Shown piece after piece: positions 32,078 to 44,067 of a stretch of DNA of 64,000 bases; the stretch's first letter is position 1, and every line of letters starts with the position of its first letter. The DNA comes from Chimonanthus salicifolius (taxonomy: Eukaryota; Streptophyta; Magnoliopsida; Laurales; Calycanthaceae): contig CM023540.1 of NCBI GenBank assembly GCA_013350335.1, positions 2,294,001-2,358,000 on the forward strand. Reading direction: 5' to 3'. Below the pieces are notes generated by a model that worked only from the letters and a program-made list of their open reading frames with translations, made no database searches and had not been told where the DNA came from. The position numbers were made by a program, and so were the translations under genes.

Positions 32078-35000
32078 TTTGTCTTCCCTGAAGAAATTCT
32101 CTAGTAAGAAAATGAGGGAGAGAATTGTAATTTCCATTGATAAATTCAATCCTAAATTCAAATACGGATAATATGGCTTGCCATCTAGCAAATATTTGTT
32201 TTGAAACAAGATTTTTCTCATCCTTTTCTAGAATTTCTTTTGCAGCCTTGGCGTGTACTCTGATGAGAAATTCTTTGTTTAATAAATCATGCTAGAATTT
32301 TGTTTCACAAAGAACAATGTCAAGAACTTCCTTTTTTATGGTTGAATATTTCTTTTGAGCTTCATTCCAAAGACCAGTATTGAATCTTATTAATTCTTCT
32401 TTTGAATCTTTTTGTTGTAAACAGATTCCTCCATAACCGATATCTGAAGCATCTGTTTGTACTATTTTGAAAGCTTCTGGATCAGATAAACATCTACAAG
32501 GAAGATTTTTAACTCTTTCTTTAATTCTTCTTACAGCATCAATATGATTAAGAGTCCATTCTTTAGGGTTTTTCTTCAACTTATCTTGGAGAAGTTTTCT
32601 ATCTTTTGCCAAGTCTTGATAGAAAAGGGCTACATAATTTAAACATCTAAGAAATCTTTGTAACATACTTTTGTCTTTGATTTCATCTGGGAACTTATCA
32701 GCAAATTGAATTACTCTGTTGGTAGGAGTAATTTTTCTGTCTTCTATTTCAAATCCTAAGAATTTGATTTTCTATTGGAACAAATACATTTTCCTTTTGG
32801 ACAAGACTAAACCATTTTCTTTTATAATTCTTTTGAATATATTCAAATGTTTCCAATGTTGATCAATTGATTCAGAAAAGATAAGGATATCATCAATGAA
32901 AAGATATTATTCATAATATTTTGAAATTCAGATGGGGCATTTTTTAATCCAAAGGGCATGACATTCCATTTATAATGTCCCATGGGAACTGCAAATGCAG
33001 TTTTATATCGATCTTTTTCTTTTATCTGGATCTGCCAAAATCCTGATTTTAAGTCAAATTTTGAAAATATTTTGGCATTATTTAGCCTATTAAGCAAGTC
33101 TTGAGTATTAGGCAAATGATACCTAATAGATTGCAATACTTTGTTTAAAGGCTTGTAATTGATTACCAATCTTGGAACTCCTCTTTCGATTTCAGCAGTC
33201 TTTTCAACATAGAATGCCGTGCAGCTCCAAAGGGATTGACTTTTTCTGATCAATCCTTTTTTCAATAAATCATTTATTTCTTCTTGACAAAGCTTTTAGT
33301 GACTTGCATCCATTTGTGATGGACGGGCTTTTGTAGGAATATCCTTTTCATCAAACCCTTTAATGTACGGTAGACTTACAATATGCCTCTTTCTATTCCA
33401 GAATGCAGAAGGTAACTCAGAGCAACATTCATCTTCAAATTGCTTTGTGAGATTTTCTATTTTTTCGTTAAACTCTTTCTTCTCTAAAATTTTTGTATTT
33501 TGAGCAATCTTTATTTCACTTTTTAATCCATTTACATAATTTTCTTTGGTAGCAATAATTTGATTTATCTTTTCAATTTTTGTTTCATAGGGATCATCTA
33601 TTGAATCAAGATTTACATTTATGCCTTTGATATTGGTAGAGAGTCCTCTTGTGTTTACTGAAAAGGGTTGGATTAAAAGAATGAATGGGGACCCTAGGAG
33701 TACATCGTTAACAATATCTTCTGAAATAATAAAGGGTGAAGTAACACAGACTCCTTGGATGCAAACATGAACATTTGGAATTTTTCTTTCTATGGAAATA
33801 CTTGTTCCATTGGCAGCATACAAATTGTTTTGACTCACTTGTAAATTCAATAGGGACGATTCTTAATCTAATGACATTTAAATCTGCTCCTGTATCTATA
33901 ATGGCATTAATAATTTTCTCAAAATTTTTTATTTTTATTTTCACCTGGACTCTCCACTGTTGATAGACGCATTTCGTAGGAATTACAGCAGTGGAAACTT
34001 TGCTAATTTCTCCTTTAATTCTTTGGACAAATTTTTCTTCATTATATTCTCCAAAAGCACCATCATTTTCTAGTAAGGTGACTCTTTCATCAAGCTCATT
34101 TTGCCTTTTGGTTAACTCTAATCTTAATTCTCTGATTTCTTTTTTTTGATCATTTAATTCTCTTTGTAATCTCCAAGAGTCAATGGTTTCTTTATAGTAT
34201 GGACTTTTTCAACTCTATCCATGAGGTCTATTAAGGAATAAGTTGGCGTGTGAAATGTTTCTTTTGTCTTTTTTGGGTAATATGGATATTCATCATTTTT
34301 TGGTTGTGAATTCTCTCCTTCTACGTCCCCTCCCAATTTTGAAATTTGATCTAAAAATTGAACTTTTTTCTCTGGATCAGGGATATTAACAATCATTTCA
34401 AGGAGCAATTTTTGATGGGCAATTAGGACACGAATATGTATACCAAGATCCTCATCAGAGGGTAATGACCATTCTCCCTCAGTACCATAATCATCAGAAT
34501 TACATGTACATGCTTGAAATTGTTTAATGAGTTGAAGATGAGGAACATTTTCTTCAACACTGGATTCATCAGTTGATGAGCTAGACTCATGTTCTTCTTG
34601 GGAATTTAATTCAGAGTCTTCTCTATCAGAAATTTCTTCATCATCCTCTTTAGTAATTTTTCGAAGTTTCTTCTTAGGATATTTTTCCTTTTTGAAACAT
34701 TTGTTTAAATAATGACCCTTTTTTCCACAAGTATAGCAAGTAGGTATTTTCCCAGTTGGGTTTTCTCTTTTAGGATATTTTTTAGATTTTCTTTTGAATA
34801 AAGGAGTATCATATTTTTTTTTGAAAATTGACTTTTAAATCTGCTAGATTTATATTTTTTCATCATTTTATTTCTTCTTTCGGGCATGAATCTAGAACGC
34901 GAAGGCTTTCTTTTTTATTCTGGTGTTTGGTCCAAACCAAATTGGAAGCAGAAATCTCCTAATTCTCTGTCTCCAGCGTATTTTCTCATTTTTTTAGCTT

Positions 35001-37741
35001 GTTTACTGATCTTTAAGTCAGTACAGAGCGCAATGCCGACCTTATTAATCCTTTGTATAATTCCTCCGAATGTCAGCATGCTGTAATTAATAGCACCATG
35101 CATTTCTTCTCTCAAGGAGTTACGCACCTTTTCAACAAACAAGGGTGGTAATCCATATATGAACCTTTCTTTCCAAAAATCAGAATTACAATCATTCAGT
35201 TGGTATACCTTTGATAAAAATACGTCTTTATACCAACGAAATTCTCCTAAGGTTCTCCATCTTAGACGATGTAATTGCTGCCGATTTTTCTCCTTAATTA
35301 GAGCAATTCTTCCAATGAATTCATTGAGGATGCATAGAAGTAGGATACTGACACAATCAGATTGTGTTTCATAATTTTCAGGGATTTGACTAGTGCCTGC
35401 TTCAAGTTTGATATTGGGATCTACTAGATTTCCTGTTGTTTTATCTCTGTGTATGATTCTTCATATTCATCTAATTTGACAGTATTTTCAATTTCAAGTC
35501 TTTGGGCTCCAGATAATCCATAATTCCACCATCCTCTTAGTATTCCATTGAAAGAGGTGGTTATCATGAGGAAAATGTTTCTTGGAGTATTTCCTATAAC
35601 TTCACAAGCATTGGAATATATCAGCATAATATGAACCATTTGGATGATTTGGTATTCAGTTAATCCATCTAGATTCCATTCATCTAAAGAATTTCCCGAA
35701 TATGATAGGTCCTGCATATACGTTTATGGGGCTTCTTCAAGTTGCAGATCTACAGGAGTTGGTCTGGAATAATAATTCTTTGTTGTCGGCAATTCAGCCT
35801 AGGGATTCCTTTTCTTTAGGCGATTTACTAGCAAATTCTCTGCTGCAGAGATTTTGAGGATACTAAATCCTTTTCCTCCAGCATTGAGGCTCTCCATTCT
35901 AGTTGCTAATTCTTTTTGCATTTCATCTATCATTTTAAACGGTCCTTCTTGCAAGATAATTCCTTATGGCAATTTTCTAGGAACATATATAGCATTTGCA
36001 GGGATTTCTTCTGAACTTTCTTTTTTTCCTTTACTGAATTCTAGTTTTGCTCTAATTGTTCTTTCTATCCTATCTGTTTGTTCTCCAATGGTTAATAAGG
36101 ATAGATTGGTATAATTATTTTGTTCAATTATATCTCCAAGGCTTTTTGCTACTTCAATACCATTTATTTCAGTTTTTGATTCAAATATAGACCCATCTTT
36201 GATAGGCATAGCATAATTCTTAGTTTCTTTTGATGCAGAAATATCAAGTTTTTTCCATGGAGGGTGAGATTTTTGGATTTCTTTTCCTTCAATGTCTTTC
36301 CATGTCCTAGACGTTCTTCCTATAACTCTTATGTGTTTTGGACTTTGGTTTTCTTTCTTTTTAACCTTCCCTTTCTTAAAATATTCCATAAACCAATCAA
36401 AGAAAGGTATATTTCTTTCTTCTTCTTCCATTTGGTAATACCATAATTCTCTCAGTTTTTCTTTTTCTTCTAGGTTAAATTTCTTGAAGAACCAATCTTT
36501 CAAAGGGTGATTTTTCAGATTTTCTCTTAGATATGGCTTATCTATTTCAAATTTTTTCACAGGTTCCTCCTTTGGTTTTTGAATACTAATCATTCTTATG
36601 ACTCCATGGAGGAAATCATTTTCACTGGGGTTGTAGGTTCTTTCTAATGAAGTTCTCTTATACACAGGGTGTTCAATTCCACTTTCTTTATTTCTAAAAA
36701 CCTTTTGATCCATTTCTTCCTTTTCACTACTTTTTTTTTATCATCATCGACTTCTTCTAGTTTAAAACTTCTTCTTCCTTCTGTGTAGCTGGCAAAGTTT
36801 CTTCAAGCCATTTCCATTTTTCTTCTAAAATTGACGTCAACATTACCATTTGGTAATTTGACTATGCTTTGTAAATCATCTGTTATTTCATTTATTCTTG
36901 GGGTGACGTCTTCTATTTGCCAATTCCCGGGGAGAACAACTTCTTCCCAACTGATAACTTTTGGGATAAACACATTATTATTAAAGTTTGTTTCCATGAG
37001 GACTGTGGTTTTCTCCTTATCAACCTTATCTCTATAGGCTATCATGGGGAACATTGAGATCATGGAATTATAGAATATCCGATGGACTATAGCAAAGGTT
37101 TACTTCTTGGACTCATCTTTAATCTTTTACTTTGGAATCCAGTGGTTGCACAATCAAGGAAATCATCATCATGAGCATCCACTGTGATGTTTGGGAAACA
37201 ATTGAAATAAACAGGTCCATGACAGAGACTTGATTCAACCATGACATATAGAGAATCATAAAACTCGTCATGTCTCTGATCTCTCACATAAGCACATACA
37301 GAAACATTAATTCCTAATCGAAATAGTGGTTTGATTCCTACCTGAATTAATCTTATGTGTAGTAGTTATATTTGGTCCTGATTTGTTCAATAATTCTTCT
37401 CTCAAAGATTTTGATTGTTTGTTTTCCTCTAGAGAGAAAAACAGTTTTTTCAATAGTCTTGATGTGGTAATCATTTTGTTCTTCAAATGTCCATTGTTGT
37501 ATATTTCTGTAATGGGTAAGGCTAGCATCTTCCAGTTGGATATGGCTTGGTCAAAGTTTTCATACACTTTTTCTTCAAAATTTTTTGTTTTTTTTGGATT
37601 TTCTTTGGATATACTAGGATGAGGAAAACTAGACAAAGCAGACTGATAAGATGAAGAAGATGAAGTAGACCTATTAGAAGGATGCTGAAATGATCTAAAC
37701 TAATTCTTAAAAAGTTTTGTCTTTCCTTTAGAATTTTCCAT
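32067..37741 (-). pseudogene. EPRV ORF1 polyprotein (copy d): MP, CP, protease, RT, RNase H
   Basis: Starts MENSKGK at 37741. The Trp-14 codon is TAG (37700-37702) and several shifts follow in the movement core (37307-36803). A 249-codon frame (36713-35964) holds the MP-CP linker and coat start. Further coat frames follow to 34154, with the CCHC knuckle codons at 34697-34738 intact (CYTCGKKG then NKC). The protease keeps DTGAD (Asp codon 33894-33896). RT has a 140-codon frame (33265-32843) with MPFGLKN, but about 28 nt are deleted just before YIDD, removing the Tyr and shifting frame. RNase H (32666-32292) has TDAS and the KKEVL Glu. The stop TAG is at 32067-32069. It is inactive. Confidence 0.94.
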
Positions 37742-38626
37742 TTTTGTAATATGACTGTGGATCAAAGAGCACCTGTCAACAATTTACAGCCCTATATGCC
37801 ACTTCTTAGCTTCAAGCGGGACTTACTATGCGATCAAACCCTTATCCAACAATCAGATTATAAAAGCAGAAAACAATAAAAGGAAATACAAAAAGTTTTA
37901 AAGAGGATTGGATGGATCAACTTCAGATCACAGCTAATAGATATAATTCACCTTGCAAAGATTTAGACACAAGATAATAATTCCACAAAGATTTAGACAT
38001 ATTCTATAAAAGAAACAACATGATTAGAAAACAACATAATAACAAACTTATATTATCAAACTCATAAAAGTTTTATTACTTGCAGGCTGAGTATAGGACT
38101 CCATGCTTTAGCACACTTCAGACTTACAAGCTCACACTTACAGCTTCTATATTTTGATTTCAAATGTCGATGATCTAAAATGAAAACACAGAGCTCCTTA
38201 TAAAGATGGAGCAAGGGCACAATGGATAAACTCTCTTCCGACCAAGAGAGGACAACACACAAAGTAAAAGGACTTTTTGCAGACACAACCTTCGCAAACC
38301 AACTTTACAAAAAGAGAATCCCCACTTGGAGACACAGTAAAAAGATACAATAAGTGAAGCATCTTTTGACCAAATGGGATGCACACTAAGAACAAATTTA
38401 TCTTCTTTTGATAATTCTAAGACATCTGGCAGCATACCCCCACCAAAAAAGCAACACCATCTTTTTTGGCTTGATAATAGAGGTGTCTTTTGACTGGATG
38501 AAACACCAAAGACAAGACAACTTTAGCAACTTTTCAATCTAATATGACATCTGGCAATGAATATGAAATCTGGCAATGAATATGACATCTGGCAATATAA
38601 CCCCTCCAAAACAGATAAGTCCACTG
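37742..38626 (-). other. EPRV leader and promoter region (copy d)
   Basis: TATA box TTTATAAG at 38197-38204 and AATAAA at 38072-38077 on the minus strand. The small leader ORF is deleted: sequence jumps near 37980-38000 from the distal leader to the start of that ORF, leaving only its first codon. Near the primer site the ATGACATCTGGCAATGAAT-type unit is repeated three times (38545-38597). Confidence 0.75.
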
Positions 38627-38638
38627 GCTCTGATACCA
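38627..38638 (-). other. tRNA-Met primer-binding site (upstream end of copy d)
   Basis: TGGTATCAGAGC on the minus strand. It is followed (toward 38680) by a remnant of another ORF2 tail, showing that the tandem array once continued. Confidence 0.9.
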
Positions 38639-38773
38639 ACATTCAACAGGATCTCAAATCAAATCTTTAGCTTTTGCAGGTGTTGTTGTATATGTTCAAG
38701 AAGGATTTCTATTTTTCTCAATGTTCGAACATCATCATAATACTTCTTAAGCAAAGCAAGACGATTAGACATA
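38639..38773 (-). other. Inversion junction between minus and plus EPRV arrays
   Basis: 38639-38680 is an ORF2 3' end on the minus strand. 38681-38772 is the first segment of the small leader ORF (start at 38772, minus), normally several hundred bases away. At 38773/38774 the strand of viral sequence flips to plus with an ORF2 tail. Two joins lie within 100 bp. Confidence 0.75.
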
Positions 38774-38872
38774 TGAAAAGGAGTCTCGGTTTGCTGAATT
38801 ATTCTGCATGAACTCTGCAGAAGCTAAAGATTTGATGAAAAATAAGATATGATTTGAGATCCTGTTGAATGT

Positions 38873-38884
38873 TGGTATCAGAGC
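38873..38884 (+). other. tRNA-Met primer-binding site (copy e, 5' end)
   Basis: TGGTATCAGAGC, 20 nt after an ORF2 stop. TTTATAAG follows at 39266-39273 in the usual promoter context. The AATAAA region is lost to the element E insertion. Confidence 0.9.
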
Positions 38885-40153
38885 CATTGGACTTATCTCT
38901 TTTGGTGGGGGCATATTGCCAGATGTCATATTAGAATGAAAAGTTGCTAAGTTGTTTTGTCTTTGGTTCCCATCCAGTCAAAAGACACCTCTATTATCAA
39001 GCCAAAAAAGATTGTGCTGCTTTTTTGGTGGGGGTATGCTGCCAGATGTCTTAGAATTATCAAAAGAAGATAAAGTTGTTCTTAGTGTGCATCCCATTTA
39101 GTCAAAAGATGCTTCACTTATTGTATCTTTTTACTGTGTCCCCAAATGGGGAATCTCTTTTTGTAAAGTTGGTTTGGAAGGTTGTGTCTGCAAAAAACCC
39201 TTTTACTTTGTGTGTTGTCCTCTCTTGGTCAGTAGAGAGTTTATCCATTGTGCCCTTGCTCCATCTTTATAAGGAGCTCTGTGTTTTCATTTTAGATAAT
39301 TGACATTTGAAATCAAAATATAGAAGCTGTAAGTGTGAGCTTGTAAGTCTGTAGTGTGCTAGAACTTGGAGTCTTGTACTGTAACACTTCGGAATTCCAT
39401 GTTATCAATATTTACAGAATTTGCCATTTTAATTGTGAATTAAAGGATATGAATCTTAGATGGGTAAGGTGTTGGGTCAATGGACCAATTAGGACCCAAC
39501 CGTTATGGTATAAGGTTCAATTTAAAGTAAATGGGTAAGGCGCATTTAATGGGTCAATGTTGATATTTGGGTCAAAATGCCCAATTGGGACCCAATGGGT
39601 CGTGGTTAACTTGGTTGACCACCAAGTGAGTTCAAGCCTAATTAAATGGGGCTAAATTACAAGGGTAATGCAATATGTCTATAGATGAGGATTGACACAC
39701 ACGCATACACAAATCAAGGAGGGATCACAACAAGATTAGGATGTAGCTGATATGGTAGATAATAAATTGGCTGGAAATCCTAAAGATTGGGTTTGATATT
39801 CGAACATTACATTGGACGGTGATTGGCTGTATGTAGATATGGTTGCATGTGGTTTTGGTGGCAGCTTCTATGTATGAAAGGGTGTATTTTTAGGATATAT
39901 ACATATAGGGTAAGCATGAATCTAATTTAATTTGATTTGCATTCTAGCATAAAACTGGCTAGATTGTAGCTTCATGGGACAACACGTGAGATGTGTATAC
40001 ATGGTAATTTACAGCAGGTCCTTGCATGAGAAGCACGAAGGTGGAGTTTGTTGGAATTGGCTTGAATTAAACTCCTAAATGTTCTCTTCAAAATTAGAGA
40101 AATTGGCTGACAATGGGAGTCTTAGATTCAAAAGGACTTTGTTTCCTTGAAGG

Positions 40154-43100
40154 TGTAAGGTCTCGGAATTTGGGAATTAATATAAATGTGAATATTAATT
40201 ATTTTAATGATGGAAATTAGAAAATTGGTGGAGTAAATGGTAAATGGGCCAAAATTGGATAAAGGCCCAAGTGTGGCCCAATAGACTATGGTTTGGATTT
40301 AAATTTATTTAAATGGGTCAAGAATGGTCAAATTGGGTCAAATACCCATTTGGGACCCAATGGGTCAAGATGGTTAAGCTCTAAGGTAAATGGGCTAGTG
40401 GGAAATGTAATTGGGCCATGGGCCCAATGGTGATCCATTTAGAGTGGGCTTAATGAAATTTAATCACCCTAAGTAATTTGGAATTAAACAATGGTGGTGT
40501 GGCCAAGCGGGACCCACCTCCACCTCATCAAGTGAGGTGGCGAGTGGGCCAATGATTGGTGGGGCCGGCCACCATGGTTGACCAAGTGGAATAATGGGAA
40601 TTAGGTTAAATAAAAATGAAATAACCTAAGTTAATTACCAAATTAATTAAATACTTAAATTAATAAGTTGGTGGCTAAATGGAGTTAGATTGGTCAAATG
40701 GAGACCAAGCTACCCCACCTCAAAATGTTAAACACGTTGGGCATGGTGGTGGTTTAGATAACCACCACCATAAAGCAAATAAAAGATCTAAAAAAAATAT
40801 CTTAAGGTTGGTGGAGGTAGTTAATGTAAAGAAAGAAAAATGGGAATGAGTCTTATCTTTTCCTTTCTCTCTCTTTTCATTCTCATTTCAATTCTCCACT
40901 CCTCCATTGCCGTCCCATGTCCAAGTGAAGGAGAAAAAAAAAAAAAAAAGAAGGAGCTCAAGGAGAGAAGAAAAAAAAATGGAATTTGGAGGGAGTTCAC
41001 TCTAAGATTAAGGTCATCATCTTCCTCTCATCATCTTTTCCTCTTTTCATCTCTCAAATTCAAACCTAACATGGCTGATTTTAAGGTTGGGAGTTGCCAC
41101 CCTTGATCAAAGATTTTGACCTATCAAAGATCAAGAGGAAGGAGAGAGGAGGCTACGGAGATCGACGGGAGCGCCGGAAATCGGAGGAGACGTCGGATAG
41201 TGAGTATTTTTTTTTAAACAAGAAATTTTGGATTTTAGGGTTTAAGATTTAGGGCTTATTTTTGTGAAATTTAATGGGGGATGGATAATTTTATGCTATG
41301 GATTTTAAATCCATCAAATGGAAGAAATGGAAAGTGGGTAAAACTCTAATGGAGAAAAAAATTAGGGTTAGGGAAAAGAAATAAATAAATGTAGTATGTG
41401 CATTGTATAAATTATGGAATTGAGTATGGAATGGGGTGCTTAGAATAAGAATCATGGGCCATAGGGTTCGGCCATGTAGCATGGTGGGTGATTAGGGTTT
41501 GATGAAATTGGTTAGGGTTTAAAGGATGGAAGGCAATGAAGGTTTTTGATTAATGCATTTAGGGTTTTAATGAATGCATGGGAGTAATGTTTAAAATGGT
41601 TTTATGATGAAAATGTAAAAGGATTTTATGGCATTAGAAGACATAAAAGAGAATAAATTATGAACCATGGGTTCGGCCATGGTGTATGGCCGAACCCTAG
41701 GTTGTTGTGTGTGTGAAGTTAATTAGGGTTTTTAAGGTTAAAGTCATGGAAAAATGGGAAGAGTAATGGATTTAATATTTTGGTGAATGGAGATATTTTG
41801 GAGTAAGGAGTGATGAATCATGAACCATGGGTTCGGCCATGGTGTATGGCCGAACCCTATGGTGAACAATGGTGGATTTAATGGTTGTGATTTATGGAGA
41901 AATAAATGGGAAAATGATAGTAGTTTTGATGAACCCAAAATATGTAATGATACCTTAAAATGGTGATTTAAATGCATGATGTAAACCTCTCATGGGAGGA
42001 CTTGTGGTAGATCTAAAATGAACTAAAGGATCCAAGAAAAATGGAGAACAAGACATCATGGGTTCGGCCATGGTGTGTGGCCGAACCCATGACCCATTTT
42101 GTAAGTTATTGTATGGGCTAAGGTTGGGTCCATGCTTGTATCTAGATGATGGAAAATTTGATTAAATTAAGTGGATGATTTAGGGATGTTAGGTCATGGT
42201 CAATGAATCATTAATGGACCTAAGTTAGGGACCTAAGTGGTAGATCAAGTTTGGACTTAATCATACCTAGATAAATGAGTACATAATCATGTGAAGGGGT
42301 AGTGGCAAAAATGGTAATTATTGGCTAAATTGAAGAAAACCCACTAAGATATGATTTATGGGCTTGGAAATGGTAAAATATGGACTAATGTGGTAATTTA
42401 ATAAGGTGTCAGATAGCGCGAGCGGTACGCAAGTCCGTAGCAGGATTGTCGGACAAATACGGGAAAAGGACGCGAGTCGGTAATCGGTAGGATTTCTACC
42501 TACTTGTAAGCCATGGATGTGTAATGGTATATTTATCTTATTTGGTTGATTTTGGGATTGTTCTTAAAAAAAAAAAATTGTTCTATGATTATGGACATTA
42601 TGTTTAATACTATGGTTTATTATTTTTAAGATTATGCATTACATGGTAAGGCTATGTATGGTATATTAAGGGTATGAGATATACATATTACATAGCATAA
42701 TGCATTACATCTCATGCATGGCATGGGCGGAAAAAAATAAACAAACCGGAGTCCATGCTCCGTCGGGGCGACCGAGAACAGGCATGGGGACACCTTGACG
42801 AGGCTTTGCCGTCAAGGGGGATATTTTGCGGTTGGACATATCTTGACGAGGTTTTTCCGTCAAGAGGGATATAACAGTATATGACAGGAATGATGGGTGG
42901 GATTCATAACATTGACACCCATGGCATATCATTTACTTATATTTCAGTATATGGTGGTTTATAGTTTTCACTGTGTTATTATCTGTATGTGGTTATTACT
43001 AACCCATGTGCTAGCCCTACTCGAAATCCTACTGGGCGCGTTGTTCTAACGCCCTACTTCTACCCTAGCTAACGATGCAGGAGATGGCGGACCGGAAGGG

Positions 43101-43540
43101 CGAGACGGAAGCCAAGCTTAGGAGCTTGGGGAGGCGGATTAATTATTATGTTTTACTTTATTTTGGAAAAGATGTATTTGTATAGTTAGCTTGTCAGAAA
43201 TGTAATAATTTAGGTAGTTTACTATGTTTAGGTATTATTTTGGATAATACAGTATTATGGCATTTTCGTAATTAATTGGGTATTTCTTCCCTGCTATCTG
43301 AAGAACTGGTAGGATAGTTCTATGATCATCTGCATTTATTTTTATGTTCCGTGAGCTTACTTGCTACGCGTGAACCGTACTCGTGGACTTATGTTCCACG
43401 CACGCGTAGGGTTGGCCAGTTAAGGGCCGGGCTTTAGAAGCTTGGAACTTAACTCGCGTCGTGATGTCCGCGCCCTTTGTCACTTTTATTTTAAAAAAAA
43501 ATGTACTCTGATTTTACGGTGAAAAGGGGCGGGCGTTACA
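40154..43540 (+). mobile_element. LTR-type element F (complete, 3387 bp), nested in E
   Basis: Starts TGTAAGGTCTCGG at 40154, ends GGGCGTTACA at 43540, with perfect target duplication GAAGG (40149-40153 and 43541-43545). Same family order: TGGGTCAA-rich start, CT-rich tract near 40850-40900, donor-like GTGAGT near 41201, hairpin zone, CCTTGACG...CGTCAAGG stem-loops near 42793-42865, and the GGGCGCGTT...AACGCCC motif at 43034-43054. No coding capacity. A small frame at 40840-41106 overlaps the CT-rich tract and is probably chance. Confidence 0.94.
41462..42093. repeat. Dispersed hairpin repeats in element F
   Basis: Three full copies at about 41665-41699, 41825-41861 and 42056-42093, and one half copy at 41462-41490 whose second arm is lost. 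Confidence 0.85.
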
Positions 43541-44067
43541 GAAGGTGTCCTTTTTGGCAAGGTTAGGACACACGACGTTGCTATGTTGCTAGAATAAAAG
43601 ATCGCCTGAGTTGGCGGCGATAAGGAAAGCTGGCTGGTCGAATGGGAGTAAAAGTCCATGGAAGGAAAGACTGCTACAATAGTAGTTACTGTCATCGTAC
43701 AGATCTATTGAGACAACATTTGGGCAATTGCTAATTCAGGCACTGATTGCACAACTTAAATAGGGACTGCTACAATATCAATTGAGATATTGATGCGTGT
43801 ATCATCATTGAGAGACACGATTTTAGAGAGAAAACAAGGAGGAGTTCTGGTTGGTTGAAAGTATTGGGTTTCAGACCTGAGAACTAAAGGCTTGGAGGGA
43901 TCTCTCTCTAAGTTCAACTGAAAACCATTCTAGTTTTCATAACAGAGAAAGGCAAGCTGAAGCGGCAAACAGCAATGTCTGTTTGGATCTGTCGAGCAAG
44001 TCTTGACTTTATTCTGTGTAGACAACCCAATACATAGATTCAGCGTGGGAGGCATTCTCTCTAAAAA

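Larger units (their letters stand above)
30756..38638 (-). mobile_element. EPRV copy d (complete unit, about 7.9 kb)
   Basis: The only unit in the window with all viral regions in order and no LTR insertion: primer site 38638-38627, promoter and leader, ORF1 37741-32067, ORF2 32077-30776. The distance from primer site to primer site (7,883 bp) is a direct estimate of viral genome length, minus small deletions. It is in tandem with copy c and shares specific lesions with it. Confidence 0.95.

Noticed and set aside
40840..41106. An 88-codon frame with a signal-peptide-like start in element F
   Set aside because: It lies across a CT-rich tract that makes Leu/Phe/Ser runs by chance, includes an A-rich run, and has no counterpart in other elements.
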